Assembly (NCBI GenBank): GCA_027257055.1 | Contig: JAPVLO010000097.1 | Coordinates: forward strand, 4,588,001-4,652,000 | Direction of reading: 5' to 3' | DNA: 64,000 nt | Source of the DNA: Cephalopachus bancanus | Taxonomy: Eukaryota > Chordata > Mammalia > Primates > Tarsiidae | Part shown: positions 9,970 to 23,290 of the stretch, piece by piece | Numbering within the stretch: position 1 is the stretch's first letter | How the letters are laid out: each line of letters starts with the position of its first letter | The notes under the pieces: generated by a model | What the model was told of the DNA's origin: nothing | Database searches by the model: none | Seen by the model: only the letters and a program-made list of their open reading frames with translations | Position numbers and translations under genes: made by a program

Positions 9970-12900
9970 CATACCTTTCCTTTTCTGCCATCTCCCATTA
10001 CTCATACCATCACACATATTTTTGGAAGATACATTCATAGTTATAACAACATATAAAATACATGCTTCACAGTATAGATCTAGAAGAGTGCTAGGCATAT
10101 TTAAAAACTAAATTCATGAGTCAGACATTTAAATATTTCAAATTTAATTCCATTTCTCAGCTTAAATTCATTGTTGTCTTTAATGTATTTGCCATATTAA
10201 TAGTTAATGAGCTCAAATCCCTTTATAAATCTTCAATTGACAAATCACAATATCTATAATTTCCACATTTATCTTTTCAATTTACTCCTCTTTTATTACA
10301 TGCCTTACTACTCTGGGCATGAGGAAATAATGTTACAGCACTGAAGAAGCAGCATTGTCCTGAATAGACATAGTTCTGAAATAATGGCAAAAAAACCTGG
10401 GTATTGAAAATGCTATGCCTGTTTGATTGAATAGTAGAGAGAACATAACCTTTAGAATCAAACAGGCCAGATTTTGAATTACTCTCCATTGCATACTCTT
10501 GTTATCTTGTTTAACTTTCATGTGACTTTGAACAAGTGTCTCATCTATAAACGAGAATACTAATACTTAGCATGTAGTCAAATGGCATCAAAAGTATTGT
10601 TTGAAGAGCACAAGGCCTAGAACATTAAAACTTACAAACAGATGCTAGTCCTGAATATTATTTTTCTATCAACTGATCAAAAATTACAAGCTGAAAATCG
10701 ACTTTAAATGCAATTATAATTAATTTATTTTATGACTTTTGTGGGAGTATGGGAAGGGACAACACTAAATTATAAACATAGAAATAATATTTATAGGAGA
10801 AGTGGTAATATTAAGTATATAATCTGTCACACTAGCTGGATTGGTATACATTGTTTTCTTTCTCTTCTTGCTGCTCTGTAGTCAGCAAACAATCTAATAT
10901 AAAAGTTCCTGACATCATCTACAACACACTATTACAAGTAATATGTGTTGCAATTCTTTTATGGTACAACAGACAGAATTTTTAAAATATTTATAAAAGA
11001 AACTTCATCATTTGTTTTCAAGAGATACTAATAAAGAAGATAACAATGCTTGAAACTGTATTTTATTTTCATGTCTCTTGACAAATTCCAGAAGTCCCTA
11101 TTTTTCTCTCTTCCTCTCAAAAATTAGTAGTTAAGTAGGAAGAGCATAATTGGGTATAGAGTAGACTTATCTTGCAGTTTTTGTCTAAAAGGGAATCACT
11201 TTCAGACTACTTCTATGAGAGATTATAATAATCTCAATTGTGCTGCCACTGACTGATTTGGGGTAACCAACAGAAGATTCTGAGTGATGGTACAAGATCT
11301 TTAAATAGCCCGAGAAACAATTAAAATTACTTAGAAGCTAAATCAGGCACTCTGGCCCTATATGCTTTCCAAGTATCCTTCGTCGCTTCTAGAACAAGAG
11401 GGAAATTTTATAGGACTTTTTTCCCCTCAATTATCATGATACAAATACTGGCAAGATTCATTACATAGTGAAGATGGGAAGAGTCCCACAATATCGTGAA
11501 GACTTAAAAGTAGGAAAGCAAGAGATATATGATGTCTCACGAATCTCAATAAAATGGAGGCTAAGAAGATGGGATTGTAAATTCTTCAAAGTAAGAACTG
11601 AAATTTTTAAAATCACATAAAATTCAATAATCTACACAAAATAAATCTTGGAAATTCAGACTATGCATCTAAGATTTCTGTGTCCTTGTGGGAGGTCTAA
11701 AACAATAATCTGATATTATCCGTAGTTTAGAGACAAATAATTGCCTTTGTTTTAGTGTGCTCCATAGTAGGGAATATTTGATAGTATTATTTAACTTTAC
11801 TGTTATCTGGCCTATCTATGAAAAATCATCATGTTCTAGTTGGTAAAATAATAGATTAAGATGAAGTGTTTCAATAAATAACTGATCATCAGACCCCATA
11901 GAATTTGGTCATTTAGTGAGCATTAATTCTCAAAGGAATCACAAGGTTTTTCTTCTTTTTGTTAAGTGGCAATAGTGATCGAGCTCTCAAAATGCTATTA
12001 TAAGGATTAGTGGCAGCACATTGCAAACACCTCAAATGATAGGTTTGATGTAAGACCCAAAATAGTAATATTATGCTAAAAACCTGAAAATTGTTCTTGA
12101 AGATAAAGACAGGATTTTCTGTATAAAAATAACACTGTGTTATACTCTTTGAAGCTGTAATTTGGGAGGGTGAAATTTTATTTTCTCAGATGATCCAATG
12201 ACACATAATTCTATGGAAAAATTAGATTTAGATATGAAAAAGAGGACACCTGGAGACAGATGAATCGGAAAGCTAAATTTGAAATGAATCATTGAGCTAA
12301 TGCATGAAAGCTATGGATTTAAATGTTTTACCCATGCTTCCCTTGCTAATTATATTTGCTTCCTGCTGCTGCTTTTATTGTCATGATGTTTTTAATACTA
12401 AATCTGTGTGTGTGAAGAATGAGGACTGTTACTTTTCATGTTTAGAGAACTGTGGCCTATATTTAGTTCAATGGTGAAAAGACATAAGGCTGGGTAGTGC
12501 TGTTGTAGCTGCCACCTGCTAAACCACTCCTATCAATCTGAGAAAAGACTGATTGTCAGGCTTGATCTGAGAATTAAGATATCCTTTCCTCTTCCCTCAC
12601 TAAGATCCTCTAAAATAGAGCAGTGGTCTTATGATCTATAATCTGTCTATGATTAAGTGCGATGTGTTCATCATCAACTCCAAATTTCAATGCCATTGTG
12701 ACTCCCAAATCCGATGTTGCATGAAGAAAAACAAAAATTTCACCATGCCATTAATAGATATTTGCAAAACCTATGATTTCCCCAAAAGTAGAGTTAAACC
12801 TACAAACAGAATAATCAGGAAATTGAATATTTGAGGTAATTTAACTTACTGCCTCACTTGAAACTAATCACTAAACTATCCTTTTCCATCACTATAATTG

Positions 12901-13210
12901 ACAGTCAACTAATGTAGTAAGTGTAACCCAATGTCCATTAAAGTCAATGATCCATGTTGTTTACATGGAAGATAGGATTGAGTTTGCTCTGATGTTCGAA
13001 CTACTGGAATTAAAAAAAAAATGTCTAGTTTAATTTCTATTTTTATTTCTTTTTCTCAAAGATTTCAAAGTAAATGCAAAAATATCTATCTGCAGTAAAT
13101 GTTTTTCAATATTTAATTTTAACATGTATTTCTGCAATAAAATATCAAAGAATCCTCAAGTATATTTGTTATTTTCAATTAGAAGAAATATTATGATAAT
13201 CAAGTCAAGA
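9970..13210. other. AT-rich unique DNA, no gene seen
   Basis: More than 3 kb without a recognisable repeat, exon or RNA gene. Open frames here (10277-10521 minus, 12631-12834 plus) are short and featureless. Confidence 0.5.
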
Positions 13211-13216
13211 GTTTAA

Positions 13217-13280
13217 TATATTTTAATATATGTTTAATATATATTTAATATATATATTAATATATATTTAATATATTAAT
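13217..13280. repeat. (TTTAATATA)-type AT-rich tandem repeat
   Basis: Repeated TTTAATATAT units, nearly self-complementary. Confidence 0.8.
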
Positions 13281-14290
13281 ACTGACACAGTTTCTGCTAT
13301 TTAATTCATTGAATCTGTAGTTAATATGCTATTCTAATGCCCTGAAAAAGGCAAATCTACTTTCACTAAAGGAACCGGATACCTCTCAAATGCTTGAATA
13401 AAGGAAAGCCAATACCCTGTGAAATCTATCATTTGAATGTTATCTTTGATTAATTATTTTATCTTTGTCTTTATCACCTCTTATCCACTATTCTACATTA
13501 TGCGAATCAGTGTTTCCTTCCACAAGTAACACAGTACTACTACCTTGGTTGAAAATCCTACACCTTGTGATGTTTAATAAGCAAAAAATGATCTAAAGCT
13601 CTGAACCAGAAGTTTACTACATTTTTCTTTCACACATGAAAAAAATATGAAATGATATTTTTATAAACTATGAGCACAATATTCTGTATATAGTAAATGT
13701 TCCATATGTGCCTGTTGGTGATGAAAATTTCTAAAGTATTCATTGATAGTTATCTTAAATAATACATCTAAGAGGTGAAGAGTATGCAAAACCCATGTTA
13801 TTAATATTAACATAATTGGTATATTAATATTTATTATTACTAATATAAATATAAATATTATGGAAACTTGAACTGGTCACATATTGATATCTGGCACATA
13901 GTAGACATTTAACTATTTCTTAATAAGTAATCAGGTGAGTCAATTCACAAAATATCTTGTTAAACACATTTGAGATACATTCATACATTCAGCAAAACAA
14001 AATTGTAGACTCTATTTACTGGTTTTTTAATTCATTTGAGTGAAAACTATGACAGATAATGTGTTTCCCAGCAGGAAACAGGTAGTGCCCCCAAATAGGA
14101 CCACTGATAAATCTTTAAAAGGAATTCTTTATAGTAGTGTAGTTAGCATTAAGAGCAGCCAAAAAGAGATGGTAGGACCTACCTGGCAATAGCAGAAAGC
14201 CATTACTCCCTAGGCCTGAAGAGAAAACAAGTGATTCCTGAAACCTTGAAAGGATAAAGCCATCCCAAGAGAAACTACGGGCTTCAGTAC
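13281..14290. other. AT-rich unique DNA
   Basis: No gene or repeat identified. Confidence 0.45.
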
Positions 14291-14535
14291 AGGGACACAG
14301 CTAATCCAGTTAAGAGCAGAGCTAGGAAACACACCTCCCCCTTAACACACTCTGTTCCCTCCTTCTGGAGCTCCTGTTGACACCGCCCATTGGCTAAACC
14401 CTACCAGCAGCCAGACAAGAGAGCCTGTTGATGAGGTCTGCCTCATGGGGCACAGGACAGGATGCAGGATGATGGAAAGTGTCTCCAGAGGGGTAGGCCA
14501 AAAACTTCCAGCATAGCTAGGATGAAATTCTCTTT
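14290..14535. other. GC-richer segment, probable ancient interspersed repeat
   Basis: Locally GC-rich in AT-rich surroundings. The wording around 14375-14500 (GCCCATTGGCTAAACCC and following) resembles an old interspersed repeat that I have seen but cannot name. The frame at 14342-14572 (minus) lies here and is not supported as a gene. Confidence 0.3.
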
Positions 14536-16316
14536 GAAAGTCACATAATAAGGAAAAACTTTTCTTAGTCAATTAATAGTAAAAATAAAATAAGTATACA
14601 TGCGATAATTAAAAACACTTGAAAATAATTGACTTGATGCATCTTTTTTCCTTAGGAGAATATTATTCACAAAAATAATGATAATTCTAGATTATTATTC
14701 AAAATAAACTATCTATGAAGCCTAATAAGACAATGTAATTACTATAATAAATACAGAAAATAAAACTGCATTTAAAAAGTATTATCCACCATCCATAAAA
14801 CTAATCAGTACAGACTTGTCTCTCCCATAATTTACCTGAATTAGTGAGAGTTTAACATATATTAAAAATATATAAAAGGAAACAATAGTATTCCTTTTAA
14901 AATGGTAGAATTTGCCAAAAGGTTCACAATGTTTAGTGGCTTGTTGGAATAATATATGAATATATATACATATATAAATTTTAATATATATAAATTCTTC
15001 CAAATTTCTTCTCTGACTTCATGGTGCCCTCTCCTAATTATCTACTATTATTTCTTGACATGCTATCTTGGCTATAGAAAAACTTTATCTTTTTTTAAAA
15101 AATCTGCTTATCCACCTTTAATTCCACAAACCTGTTCATTCATCTGCCTGGAATGACATCACTAGAATTTTCCTCTACCTTACATCATTTTCCTATTTTA
15201 ATATTTTAAAGCTCATCATCCTCATTCTCCCAATTCCAACCTGCACAGGTTCTTTTCTCACGTGTACTCTTAATAGCCACACAACTTCTCGTTTGTTTAA
15301 TTCTCTATTGTATTGTATTCAAGCTTTTATGTTACACGCATTATTAAATCTTTGGTCAGAAGAGAACAATTCCTACATTTTTGTAAACATTCCACAACAC
15401 CTTATTAATACTAAATTCATTGATATCCCATTTTGAACATTGTATTAATAAGGAAGTTATGTCTATTTCATGTATTCTTTTATAATGATATACACAAGTT
15501 TTTAATATCCTAATACAAGCTTTTAAGAAAATGTCTTTAAAGAAGTCATCAAAGCAAGTCATCTAAGAAATATAACACATTTCCTAACATTTTTAAAATT
15601 CATCAAATTAGTGGTTTAAATAAATTATCCAAAAGAACTGTATATAATGGGGGAGAGTTATAAGATTGCCAGCAAGATAACTTTTTTTTTTTACCTTGAT
15701 ATATTCTAGGGCTCCCCAAGAGAAATGATTTTAACACTTAGACCCTTAAATCAAATACTACTTCCCCATGTCCTTTCTTTGGTCATCAAACTGTTCTCTA
15801 AATTACCTGAAACATATGGTCTTTAAATATTAAACAACTAATGTGACTTAGCTCTAACAGAGTAATTTGAATTTAGGCACAAATGTCATGTTGGAAGTGT
15901 TAAGAGCATGATGTCTTTTAACAGCATGCTTTAAAAAGTCTGTGGTGGTGTTTGTGCCTTTCCACTGCAAAGAGTCACCGCTCAGCCCAGGTGGCCCCAT
16001 AAATGAAATGATTCAGATGTCCAGTTCCCTGCCAGTGCTGTTGCTCAAGCAGAGACCCACTGAGAGCAGAGCTGACCCTTTTGGGACAGGGAAAGGAGGC
16101 CTGTGGATACCAGATGACAGTAGAAACAATGCCACCTCACTCCTTCCTCTGCAATTAGTCTGTTACTTCTTTAATGGAAATTTCAAAAACCTCCCTTTAA
16201 ATCAGGTATTAAACAAATCTATTTGTTTAATTGTATGTCTTGAGAAATGTCAATATTAATAAATATGAAAAATAAAGAGAAAGTTCTACACCCATGTTGA
16301 TTTGGAATATGAGGTA

Positions 16317-16318
<2 letters not shown>
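14536..16318. other. AT-rich unique DNA, possible L2 trace
   Basis: 15000-15300 has a few L2-like phrases (CTGCCTGGAATG) but is too diverged to call. The 105-residue frame at 15942-16259 shows no domain or conserved motif. Confidence 0.4.

Positions 16319-16364
<46 letters not shown>
16319..16364. repeat. (TC)n microsatellite
   Basis: 23 uninterrupted TC units. A perfect run of this length is likely to be length-variable between individuals. Confidence 0.98.
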
Positions 16365-16366
<2 letters not shown>

Positions 16367-16750
16367 GTTTATAATTAATTTAACTTAGTGAAGTCTCTGA
16401 AAAGTTCTATAGTAAAAAATAAATGTTCTAACTTATATTAATCTAGTGTTTTTCCAAACTAATTTGAAGCTGGTACTCTTTTTTGTTTTTTGAAATATCT
16501 ATAAAGATATATTAATAGATTAGTATTTCTTAAGAAAATTTAAGAACTATCAGAAAGGCATATCAAGATTTGAATTATTTGTATCATATTGGAAATATGA
16601 TCCAGGTCTGATAACATTTATCAGGGCATTTATCTTTGTCTAATTAAATATTTTAGTAGCCTACCTTTGTATATTCTTAATCCTTACCATTTTTCTTCAT
16701 CAAATTGAAGGGTGATAGATAAAGAATTACTCTTTACTTAAAAAAATGTT
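16365..16750. other. AT-rich unique DNA
   Basis: No gene or repeat identified. Confidence 0.5.
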
Positions 16751-17040
16751 GGCTGGGCTTGGTAGCTCAGCCTGTAATCCCAGCACTTTGGGAGGCCGAA
16801 GAGAATGGATTGCCTGAGCCTGCAGGTTTGAGATCAGCCCAGGCAACTCGGCGAGACCTCATCTCTACAATAAATCAAAAATTAGCTGGGTGTGATAGTA
16901 CACGCCTATAGTTCCGGCTACTTGGAAGCCTGAGGTAGAAGGATTGCTGGAGTCCAGCAGGTCGGCGCTGGGGTGGCGGTGAGTGTGCCACTGTACAGCC
17001 TGGGTAACAGAGTGAGACTCCAACTCAAAAACAAAAAAAA
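16751..17040 (+). mobile_element. Alu, intermediate age
   Basis: Full dimer ending in ACTCCAACTC and an A tail. It already has the one-base shortening in the A box region (GGTAGCTCAGCCTG), but its B box context is CAGGTTTGAGATCAGCC without the hairpin. The sequence AAAAAATGTT occurs on both sides and may be the target duplication. Confidence 0.92.
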
Positions 17041-17404
17041 TGTTAAAGGCAGAATCATAACTCATACAAATGTGTGTAGGATCTTGTTTAACTCACAAAA
17101 ATAGACTTGTGTTCAAGTTCTTATTTAATTTATTAATTCATGAGCGAACCAGTAAAATTTTGCAGGCAGTTCAAAGAATTCAAAAGACACACACATGTAA
17201 AGATAATCAGGAATGTTGAAATAATAGCATCTCCACTGGGCATAATTCATTAACATTTGTATGAAAAAGAATCATTGCTATTACTAATTTTTCTGCAATC
17301 TACACAGCCATAAAATAGCTTAAACACAATGAAATACCAAGATCATGCAGAGGGATTCAGGACACCCAGTCATCTCTTTTTTCCCATTTCAAAGTCTTTC
17401 ACAA
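17041..17404. other. Unique DNA
   Basis: No gene or repeat identified. Confidence 0.5.
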
Positions 17405-17696
17405 TTTTTTTTTTTTTTTTTTAGTTGGAGTCTCACCCTGTCCCCCAGGCTGGAGTGCAATGGCACACTCACCATCACCGCAACCTCGACCTGCCGGGCT
17501 TAAGTCTTCCACCTCAGCCTTCCAAGTAGCAGGAACTACAGGCATGATTACCATGCTCTGCTTATTTTTTTATTTATTGTAGAGATGAGGTCTCACCAAG
17601 TTGCCCGGGTTGCTCTCGAACCCCCAGGTTCAGGCAATCCTCTCACCTTGACCGCCCAAAGTGCTGGGATTACAGGGTGAGCCACCATGCCTGGCC
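17405..17696 (-). mobile_element. Alu, intermediate age
   Basis: Reverse-orientation dimer with a T-run on the left. Its left-arm end directly adjoins the target duplication of the next Alu. Confidence 0.92.
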
Positions 17697-17711
17697 TTCT
17701 GTCACTTTTTA

Positions 17712-18001
17712 TTTATTTATTTTTTTTTGAGTTGGAGTCTCACTCGGTCGCCCAGACTGGAGTGCAGTGGCCGCTCCCGGCCACCGCAGCCTCGACCTGC
17801 TGGGCTCCGGCGATCCTTCCGCCTCAGCCTTCCGAGTAGCCGGAATTACAGGCATGTGCTACCACGCCCGGCTGATTTTTTGATTTATTGTAGAGATGAG
17901 GTCTCGCTGCCCAGGCGGGTCTCGAACCCGCGGGCTCAGGCAATCCACTCACCTCAGCCTCCCAAAGGCGCGGGATTACAGGCTGAGCCACCGAGCCCGG
18001 C
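17712..18001 (-). mobile_element. Alu, young lineage-specific type
   Basis: Perfect 15-bp target duplication TTCTGTCACTTTTTA at 17697-17711 and 18002-18016. Both lineage hairpins are perfect: 17915-17931 (B box) and 17767-17784 (right arm, GTGGCCG-CTCC-CGGCCAC as read on plus). It inserted at the edge of the older Alu at 17405-17696. Confidence 0.96.
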
Positions 18002-18163
18002 TTCTGTCACTTTTTAATACAAAAAAATTCCATTTAATTTAGCTTGTTTATAAATGCTTTTCTTTGTATTCACTACCCTCCTTAAACCCCATGTACGGTT
18101 TACTTTCATCTTGATTCCTGAGAGCTTATGATATTCAGCGGTAACTGTATACCTAACACTATG

Positions 18164-18586
18164 TGCTATGGTTTGGATATGGTTTGTTTGTCCCCACCAG
18201 ACTGTATGCTAGAAATTTATTCCCAGTATGGTGGTTTCGAGAAGTAAGGCTTGGTGGGGGATATTTGCGTCATGCAGGCAGGGCCCTCATGATTGGTTTG
18301 GTGCCATTTTTGCCGTAGTGAGTGAGTTCTCACTCATGTGAGACTGTGTTGATTCTGAGGGAATGGATTGATTCCCTCGAGAGTGGTTGATAGAAAGCCA
18401 GGGATGCCCCCGGTTTGGTTCCTCTTCACTAGTGCCTGGTTCTGTCTTTGAACATCTCCATCATGCTTTGATGCAGCACAAAAGCCCTTAATAGAACCGT
18501 GAGGTAAAAAAAAAAACCAAAACTTTTCTCTTATAAATTAGCTGCCACAGGTGTTTCTTTATGACAATACAAAATGGACTAAGATG
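18164..18586 (+). mobile_element. ERVL-MaLR solo LTR, MST/THE1-like
   Basis: Begins TGCTATGGTTTGGATATGG and ends near AATGGACTAAGA, both typical ends of MST/THE1 LTRs, with a GATGCAGCACAAAAGCCC block and a TTATAAATTA region near the 3' end. Internal sequence is absent, so this is a solo LTR left by recombination. An ancient endogenous retroviral relic with no coding capacity. Confidence 0.85.
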
Positions 18587-18599
18587 ATGTTAAATGTTC

Positions 18600-18755
18600 G
18601 TATGCATTATTTCACGTAAACTTCACAAATAGGATAACAGTGAAATCACAAGATGAGGATACTGAGACTCAGACTGATTTACGTGTTCAAGGTCACACAG
18701 AAAATAGAATCGAAACTAGGTTTCAAACACTGACTCCAAAGTTTGCACTCCCAAT
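18600..18755 (+). mobile_element. MIR SINE fragment
   Basis: Shows the MIR core order: GATGAGGATACTGAGACTCAG, then AAGGTCACACAG, then GGTTTCAAACACTGACTCCA. The LTR at 18164-18586 probably inserted into it. Confidence 0.75.
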
Positions 18756-18894
18756 CAATCTATCAACCTGGAAATAGTGCGTAACTTAATCTATGTCCTA
18801 CAGAGAGCAAAACAAATTCACCTTAAGTTTAGCATGGACATTAATCTTATTGAGACCAAATGCCTGAACAATAATCTGATACATATCTTTTTTC

Positions 18895-19145
18895 TAGACT
18901 TAACCTTTCCCTCAAGACCAAGACTTGAATATCCAGCTACCACTTTAATATCTTTGTTTAGATGTCTTCTAAACATCTGATTTTCCTCAAGCTCATATCC
19001 TATCCATTAGCAAATTTCAACATCTCTTCTTCCAAAATGTATTCCAATCTCATCTGTTGTTCTCCATCTTCATTGCTACCCCTCTGATTCATTCAATCAT
19101 CATTTCTCTCCATTCATTGTCAGATCATATATGGATAATGGTAAA
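18895..19145 (+). mobile_element. L2 LINE fragment
   Basis: Follows the L2 ORF 3' wording: AGATGTCTTCTAAACATCTG, CCATTAGCAAATTTCAACAT, CAAAATGTATTCCAATCTC. Diverged; no open frame. Confidence 0.55.
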
Positions 19146-20689
19146 AAAAATCAAAACAAACTCTGTCATTGCTTTCAATTTTCTTAGGTTATTTATTTAC
19201 ATTGCCAAAGAAACCAAATGAAAATGAAAAATGTAGTCAAATAATTATTTCATTGGCTTATACAAATTCAAATAATGGATTTTCTCAATGATTAGTATGA
19301 TTATTTTGCAAATTGATCAAGTCAACTAGTTATTTGGAATGCCAGTTCCCTAAATTTAGGAACAATGTCTTATTCTTAATGTCTTTTTATTTCCAGCCCC
19401 AAGCTCAAAGCAGATAATATAATGGATTTCATTAAATGGCATTTATTAAATGAAATGTCATATTAGTTGCAGGCCCACTTAATGGTTTATACTACCACAT
19501 GGTATGTTCAGTCAATAGTAATATGTATAAATCAGTCACCACAGCCAATGAAAAGGAAAATTCAAAGGCTAATTTAGTTGATTTTCAGGCAGTCACAGAT
19601 GTTAAGACCTAAATGTAGGTAATTTTAAATCATTAAAAAAATTAATTCACTATAGCCAAGAATTGCAAGATCTAATTTGTAACACTCATGATGGAATATT
19701 TAAATATAGTGTTTTTATTAAATGATGGATGAACTTCAAGGGGAATATGAGTTGATACACTTTTTTGTGAGACTTCCTGCTTAAAAGTGGATTTTCACTA
19801 GAAATTAAATTTTTACTTCTACAAAATAATTGACTCTCTCAATGATATTCAAATGACTATTTTTACCCATTGACTATGGTGTCATAAAATTTGTTCAAGA
19901 TATTTTGGTATACTTTTAAATATTAAAAAAGTTATAAATTATTTGCAAAATAAGAATACACTATAGTATTGTAATGTAAGGAATGCTAAATTAACTCTAA
20001 TTTTTTTAAAAAATTGAATGAAGAAATTGAGATAGGAAATTAAGTCAAGGCTCAAGGCAAAGAGTATCAGGGTCAGGACCAAGAATCCAGGAACAAGGTA
20101 GCAATGTAGAGCTAGGATGAAGCCAAGAAAAGACAAGTAGCATCAGTTTTTATGTTCCAAACCAAAAAGTACAACACATCATGGAGAACAATAAGATAGC
20201 ATTTTGAATTTGGATTGTTCTGGGAGATCTGTGTATATGGCTAGTCTAAGTGCAAAAACAACATGTCAAGATAACAGCTAAAGTTAAATCAACATGAGTC
20301 TGCAATCTGTGTCAAGAGAGCTGATACAGCAGTCTCAGCTTCCAGCTGAGGTCTTCTAGAAAGTAAGAAATCTAGAAAGATTATTCATCCCTTATCGCTC
20401 ATTATCCACATCTAAAAGATCAGCCTTGTCAGTCAATTACTGAGAGTAATTTTATTTAATTTGTAGTAATAAAGAACATTAAGTAGTAAAGATACTAAAC
20501 AATTGATCTAATAGGAATATGAGTCGAACAATGAAAATTAAATTTGCATAAAATATTCCATTACTGTGTAAAATGAGGTTTCACCATACTAAATGATAAC
20601 AACCTGACTCAAAACAATTAATGATGGCAGTAGAAATAATACCTGTTTTTATTTTTGGCCATTGTTATCAGTTGGGAACTATGATACAT
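19146..20689. other. AT-rich unique DNA
   Basis: No gene or repeat identified. The minus-strand frame at 19939-20136 is hydrophobic only because the DNA is A-rich. Confidence 0.45.
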
Positions 20690-20835
20690 ACTATTATCCA
20701 ATTTGCTTATCAAGGTAGCCCTACACATAAGAGGAAAATAATGCTCAAAAAAGTTAAGTAATTTTTCCAAAGTCACATGTCTATGAAATGATGACTGAAA
20801 GAAATGAATGTGGGTTCAAACTGGGACAGTCCTGA
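20690..20835 (+). mobile_element. Possible MIR fragment
   Basis: Weak match to the MIR core: GGAAAATAATGCTCAAAAAAGT, CCAAAGTCACATG, GGGTTCAAACTGGG. Confidence 0.4.
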
Positions 20836-21394
20836 GGAAACTAGGATATGATGGTTACCATAGGAATAAAAACCCGCATGTAAACAGAAGTTTCCCTCCA
20901 ATGAATATTGTAAGAAATCAAATTCTAGCAACCTAGGTCTTTTGACTTTTTACAACCACAAGATTTTAAGAATACAGGAGATTACTATAATGCTTACTAT
21001 TTTAACTCAGTAAAATGATTATATATGATCACTGTAAACGTAGGACTTTTATTGGCTTGGAATGATAAACTGCATTCTTCATTAAAAGACCACAAAACTA
21101 TCCATGACTGCTGCATTCCCTTCTCAATGAGTTCATTCCCTTCTCAAGCATCTGCAGTATCCTCAGCCCATGCTATCCAATACTCCTTTGTCCTCCATTC
21201 TCCTCCATCAGCTTCCACCTTCAGGTGTGTCCGATTACCTTTCTCACTAAAAAGAAAATGAATTTCTAAAATTAGTCTAGGGCTCATAATTTCCTTTGTC
21301 CCCAGAGCTCAAAAATCATAAATCCTTAATAATTAAGTTTTAAGGTAAGAAAAAAGGTAAAAGTAAAGCAAAAAGAAAAAAGTGAGGGGTGAAG
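20836..21394. other. Unique DNA
   Basis: No gene recognised. The 78-residue frame at 21025-21261 (plus) has no domain signature. Confidence 0.4.
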
Positions 21395-21496
21395 CAAGGG
21401 AGGAGGTAAAGGAGAAAGGAAGGAAAGAAGGGAAGGAGGGAGAGAAGGAGGGAAGGAGGGAGGGAGGGAGGGAGGGAAACAGGGAGGGAGGGAGGG
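21395..21496. repeat. Purine-rich (GGGA/GGAA)n tract
   Basis: About 100 bp of almost pure purine on the plus strand, with GGGAGGGAGGGA blocks at 21440-21496. It could adopt triplex or G-rich structures. The minus-strand frame across it (Pro/Ser/Leu-rich, 21333-21614) is an artefact. Confidence 0.9.
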
Positions 21497-21619
21497 AAGC
21501 TACAGTTCTACTAAAATTCAAAATATGTCTTAAATGGTAAAACAGTTCAGTAAGCATCAGTAAAAACAACTCATATTTAAAGTTAATAGATAAAAAATAA
21601 TAATTCCATGCCATATAGT

Positions 21620-22049
21620 CTTAAGTATTATAAAGTTAATCTAAAATAAAAAGAATTAAGATATAATGCAGAATGTATAATGACATCAAATCTCATAGGA
21701 AATATGGTAATATATGGAAAAGATTTTTTAAATTGTTTGGTTATTTTAAACTGATTTGTGTGACCTTGGCAGCTTTGACTAAATATATTTTCATTTGAAT
21801 TAGCAATTGTCATTTAATGATATGTGAAACTTTTTGTAGTATTCAAAGACTCTTTGAAAGTGAGTCCTTTTATATCTATTTTTAGCTTGATAGCATGCAA
21901 AACATGAAATGCAATGATCAATTTTTATAACAAGAAGTTACAAATAGAAAACTATACTTACAATTTCATTATAATCTAATATTAAATTACAGATGGACAT
22001 CATACATAGGTATTCTGCTTAGATATGAGCTATAATAAATTAATAGACA
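21620..22049. other. AT-rich unique DNA
   Basis: No gene or repeat identified. Confidence 0.5.
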
Positions 22050-23290
22050 CCATTAAATTTATTTTTATCTTTAATTTTTAACATTTATATGAGGAATAAT
22101 AAACAATAAATATCCCACAACTAAAGTGCACAGTTTTATAAGCTTTTACCTATGTATACATCCATGAAATCATCACTATAATCAAAATAAATGAATACAT
22201 TTATCATGCTCAAAAGTTTTTCATGTCCCCTGAAATCTCTCCTTCCCTCTCCTTCTCTTTGTCCCTTCATCTTTCGCTATCGACTTGTTTGGAATTTCTA
22301 AAATTGTATATAAATGGAGTCACACAGTAAGAACTCTTTCTATAGATGCTTTCACTCAACATAATCAAGTTGAAGTTTATCCATGTTATTCCACACCAAT
22401 AATACATTTTTAATTGCTAAATAGTATTTCATTGCATGGATATTCCATAATTTGCTTACTCATTTACCTGTTAATAAACATTTTGTTTCCAATTTCAGTC
22501 TAATAAAAATAAAGTTGCTATGACCATTTGTGGACAAGCATTTATGTTCATATGTGATGTTTTAAGTCTTAGGTAAATATATAGGAAGGGACTAGCTAAG
22601 ACATATGGGTAGTGCATGATTAACTTCTTAAGAAACTGCCAAGTTATTTTCTGAAATGCTTGTATCATTGTTCATTCCCATCAGCAGCATATGAGTTCCA
22701 GTTGACCTAATATCCTGACAAACATTTAGTGTGGCCAGCCTTTTTAACTTTAGAGATTCAATAGGTATATATTGTTATCTTGTTGTGGTTTTCATTTGCA
22801 ATCTCCTAAGATCATCCTTTTCTGTGAGTCTGTCACTTGTTGTGTTTTTTAGTGAAATGAAATATCTGAACAAATTTTTACTTATCTTTTTTCTCGTTAT
22901 TGAATTAGCAATTATCACTTAATTTTGATATGTTCTGGAGAGAAATTCTGTATCAAATATGTGTCTTGCAAATGTTTTCTCCCAGTCTTGTCTTGACTTT
23001 TAATTCTTTTAACAATGTCTTTTAAAAAACAGACATTTTTGCTTTAATGAAATTGATTTATCGATTTTGTTTCTTTTAAAACTTGTGTTTTTGATGTTTA
23101 CCTAGAAATATTTGCCTAACTCGGCGTCAAAAATATTTTCCCCTAAGTTTACTTTTAAAGATTTTAAACTTTGGTTTCTACATTCAGGTTCATGATTCAT
23201 TTTTGGTTCAATTGAATGGACAAGGCAAAATAATCAAAGTTTATTTTTGCATTGTTCCAACATAATTTGTTAATATTTTTAATGTATTGT
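22050..23290 (-). mobile_element. Old L1 3' part (L1MC/ME type)
   Basis: Plus-strand wording is the complement of L1 ORF2 C-terminus and 3' UTR, including the AATAGTATTTCATTGCATGG and TTGCTATGACCATTTGTGGA segments, and ends near GTTCCAACATAATTTGTTAA. No frame of useful length survives. Confidence 0.8.

Noticed and set aside
21333..21614. Pro/Ser/Leu-rich frame on minus
   Set aside because: Comes from the GGGA/GGAA purine tract.
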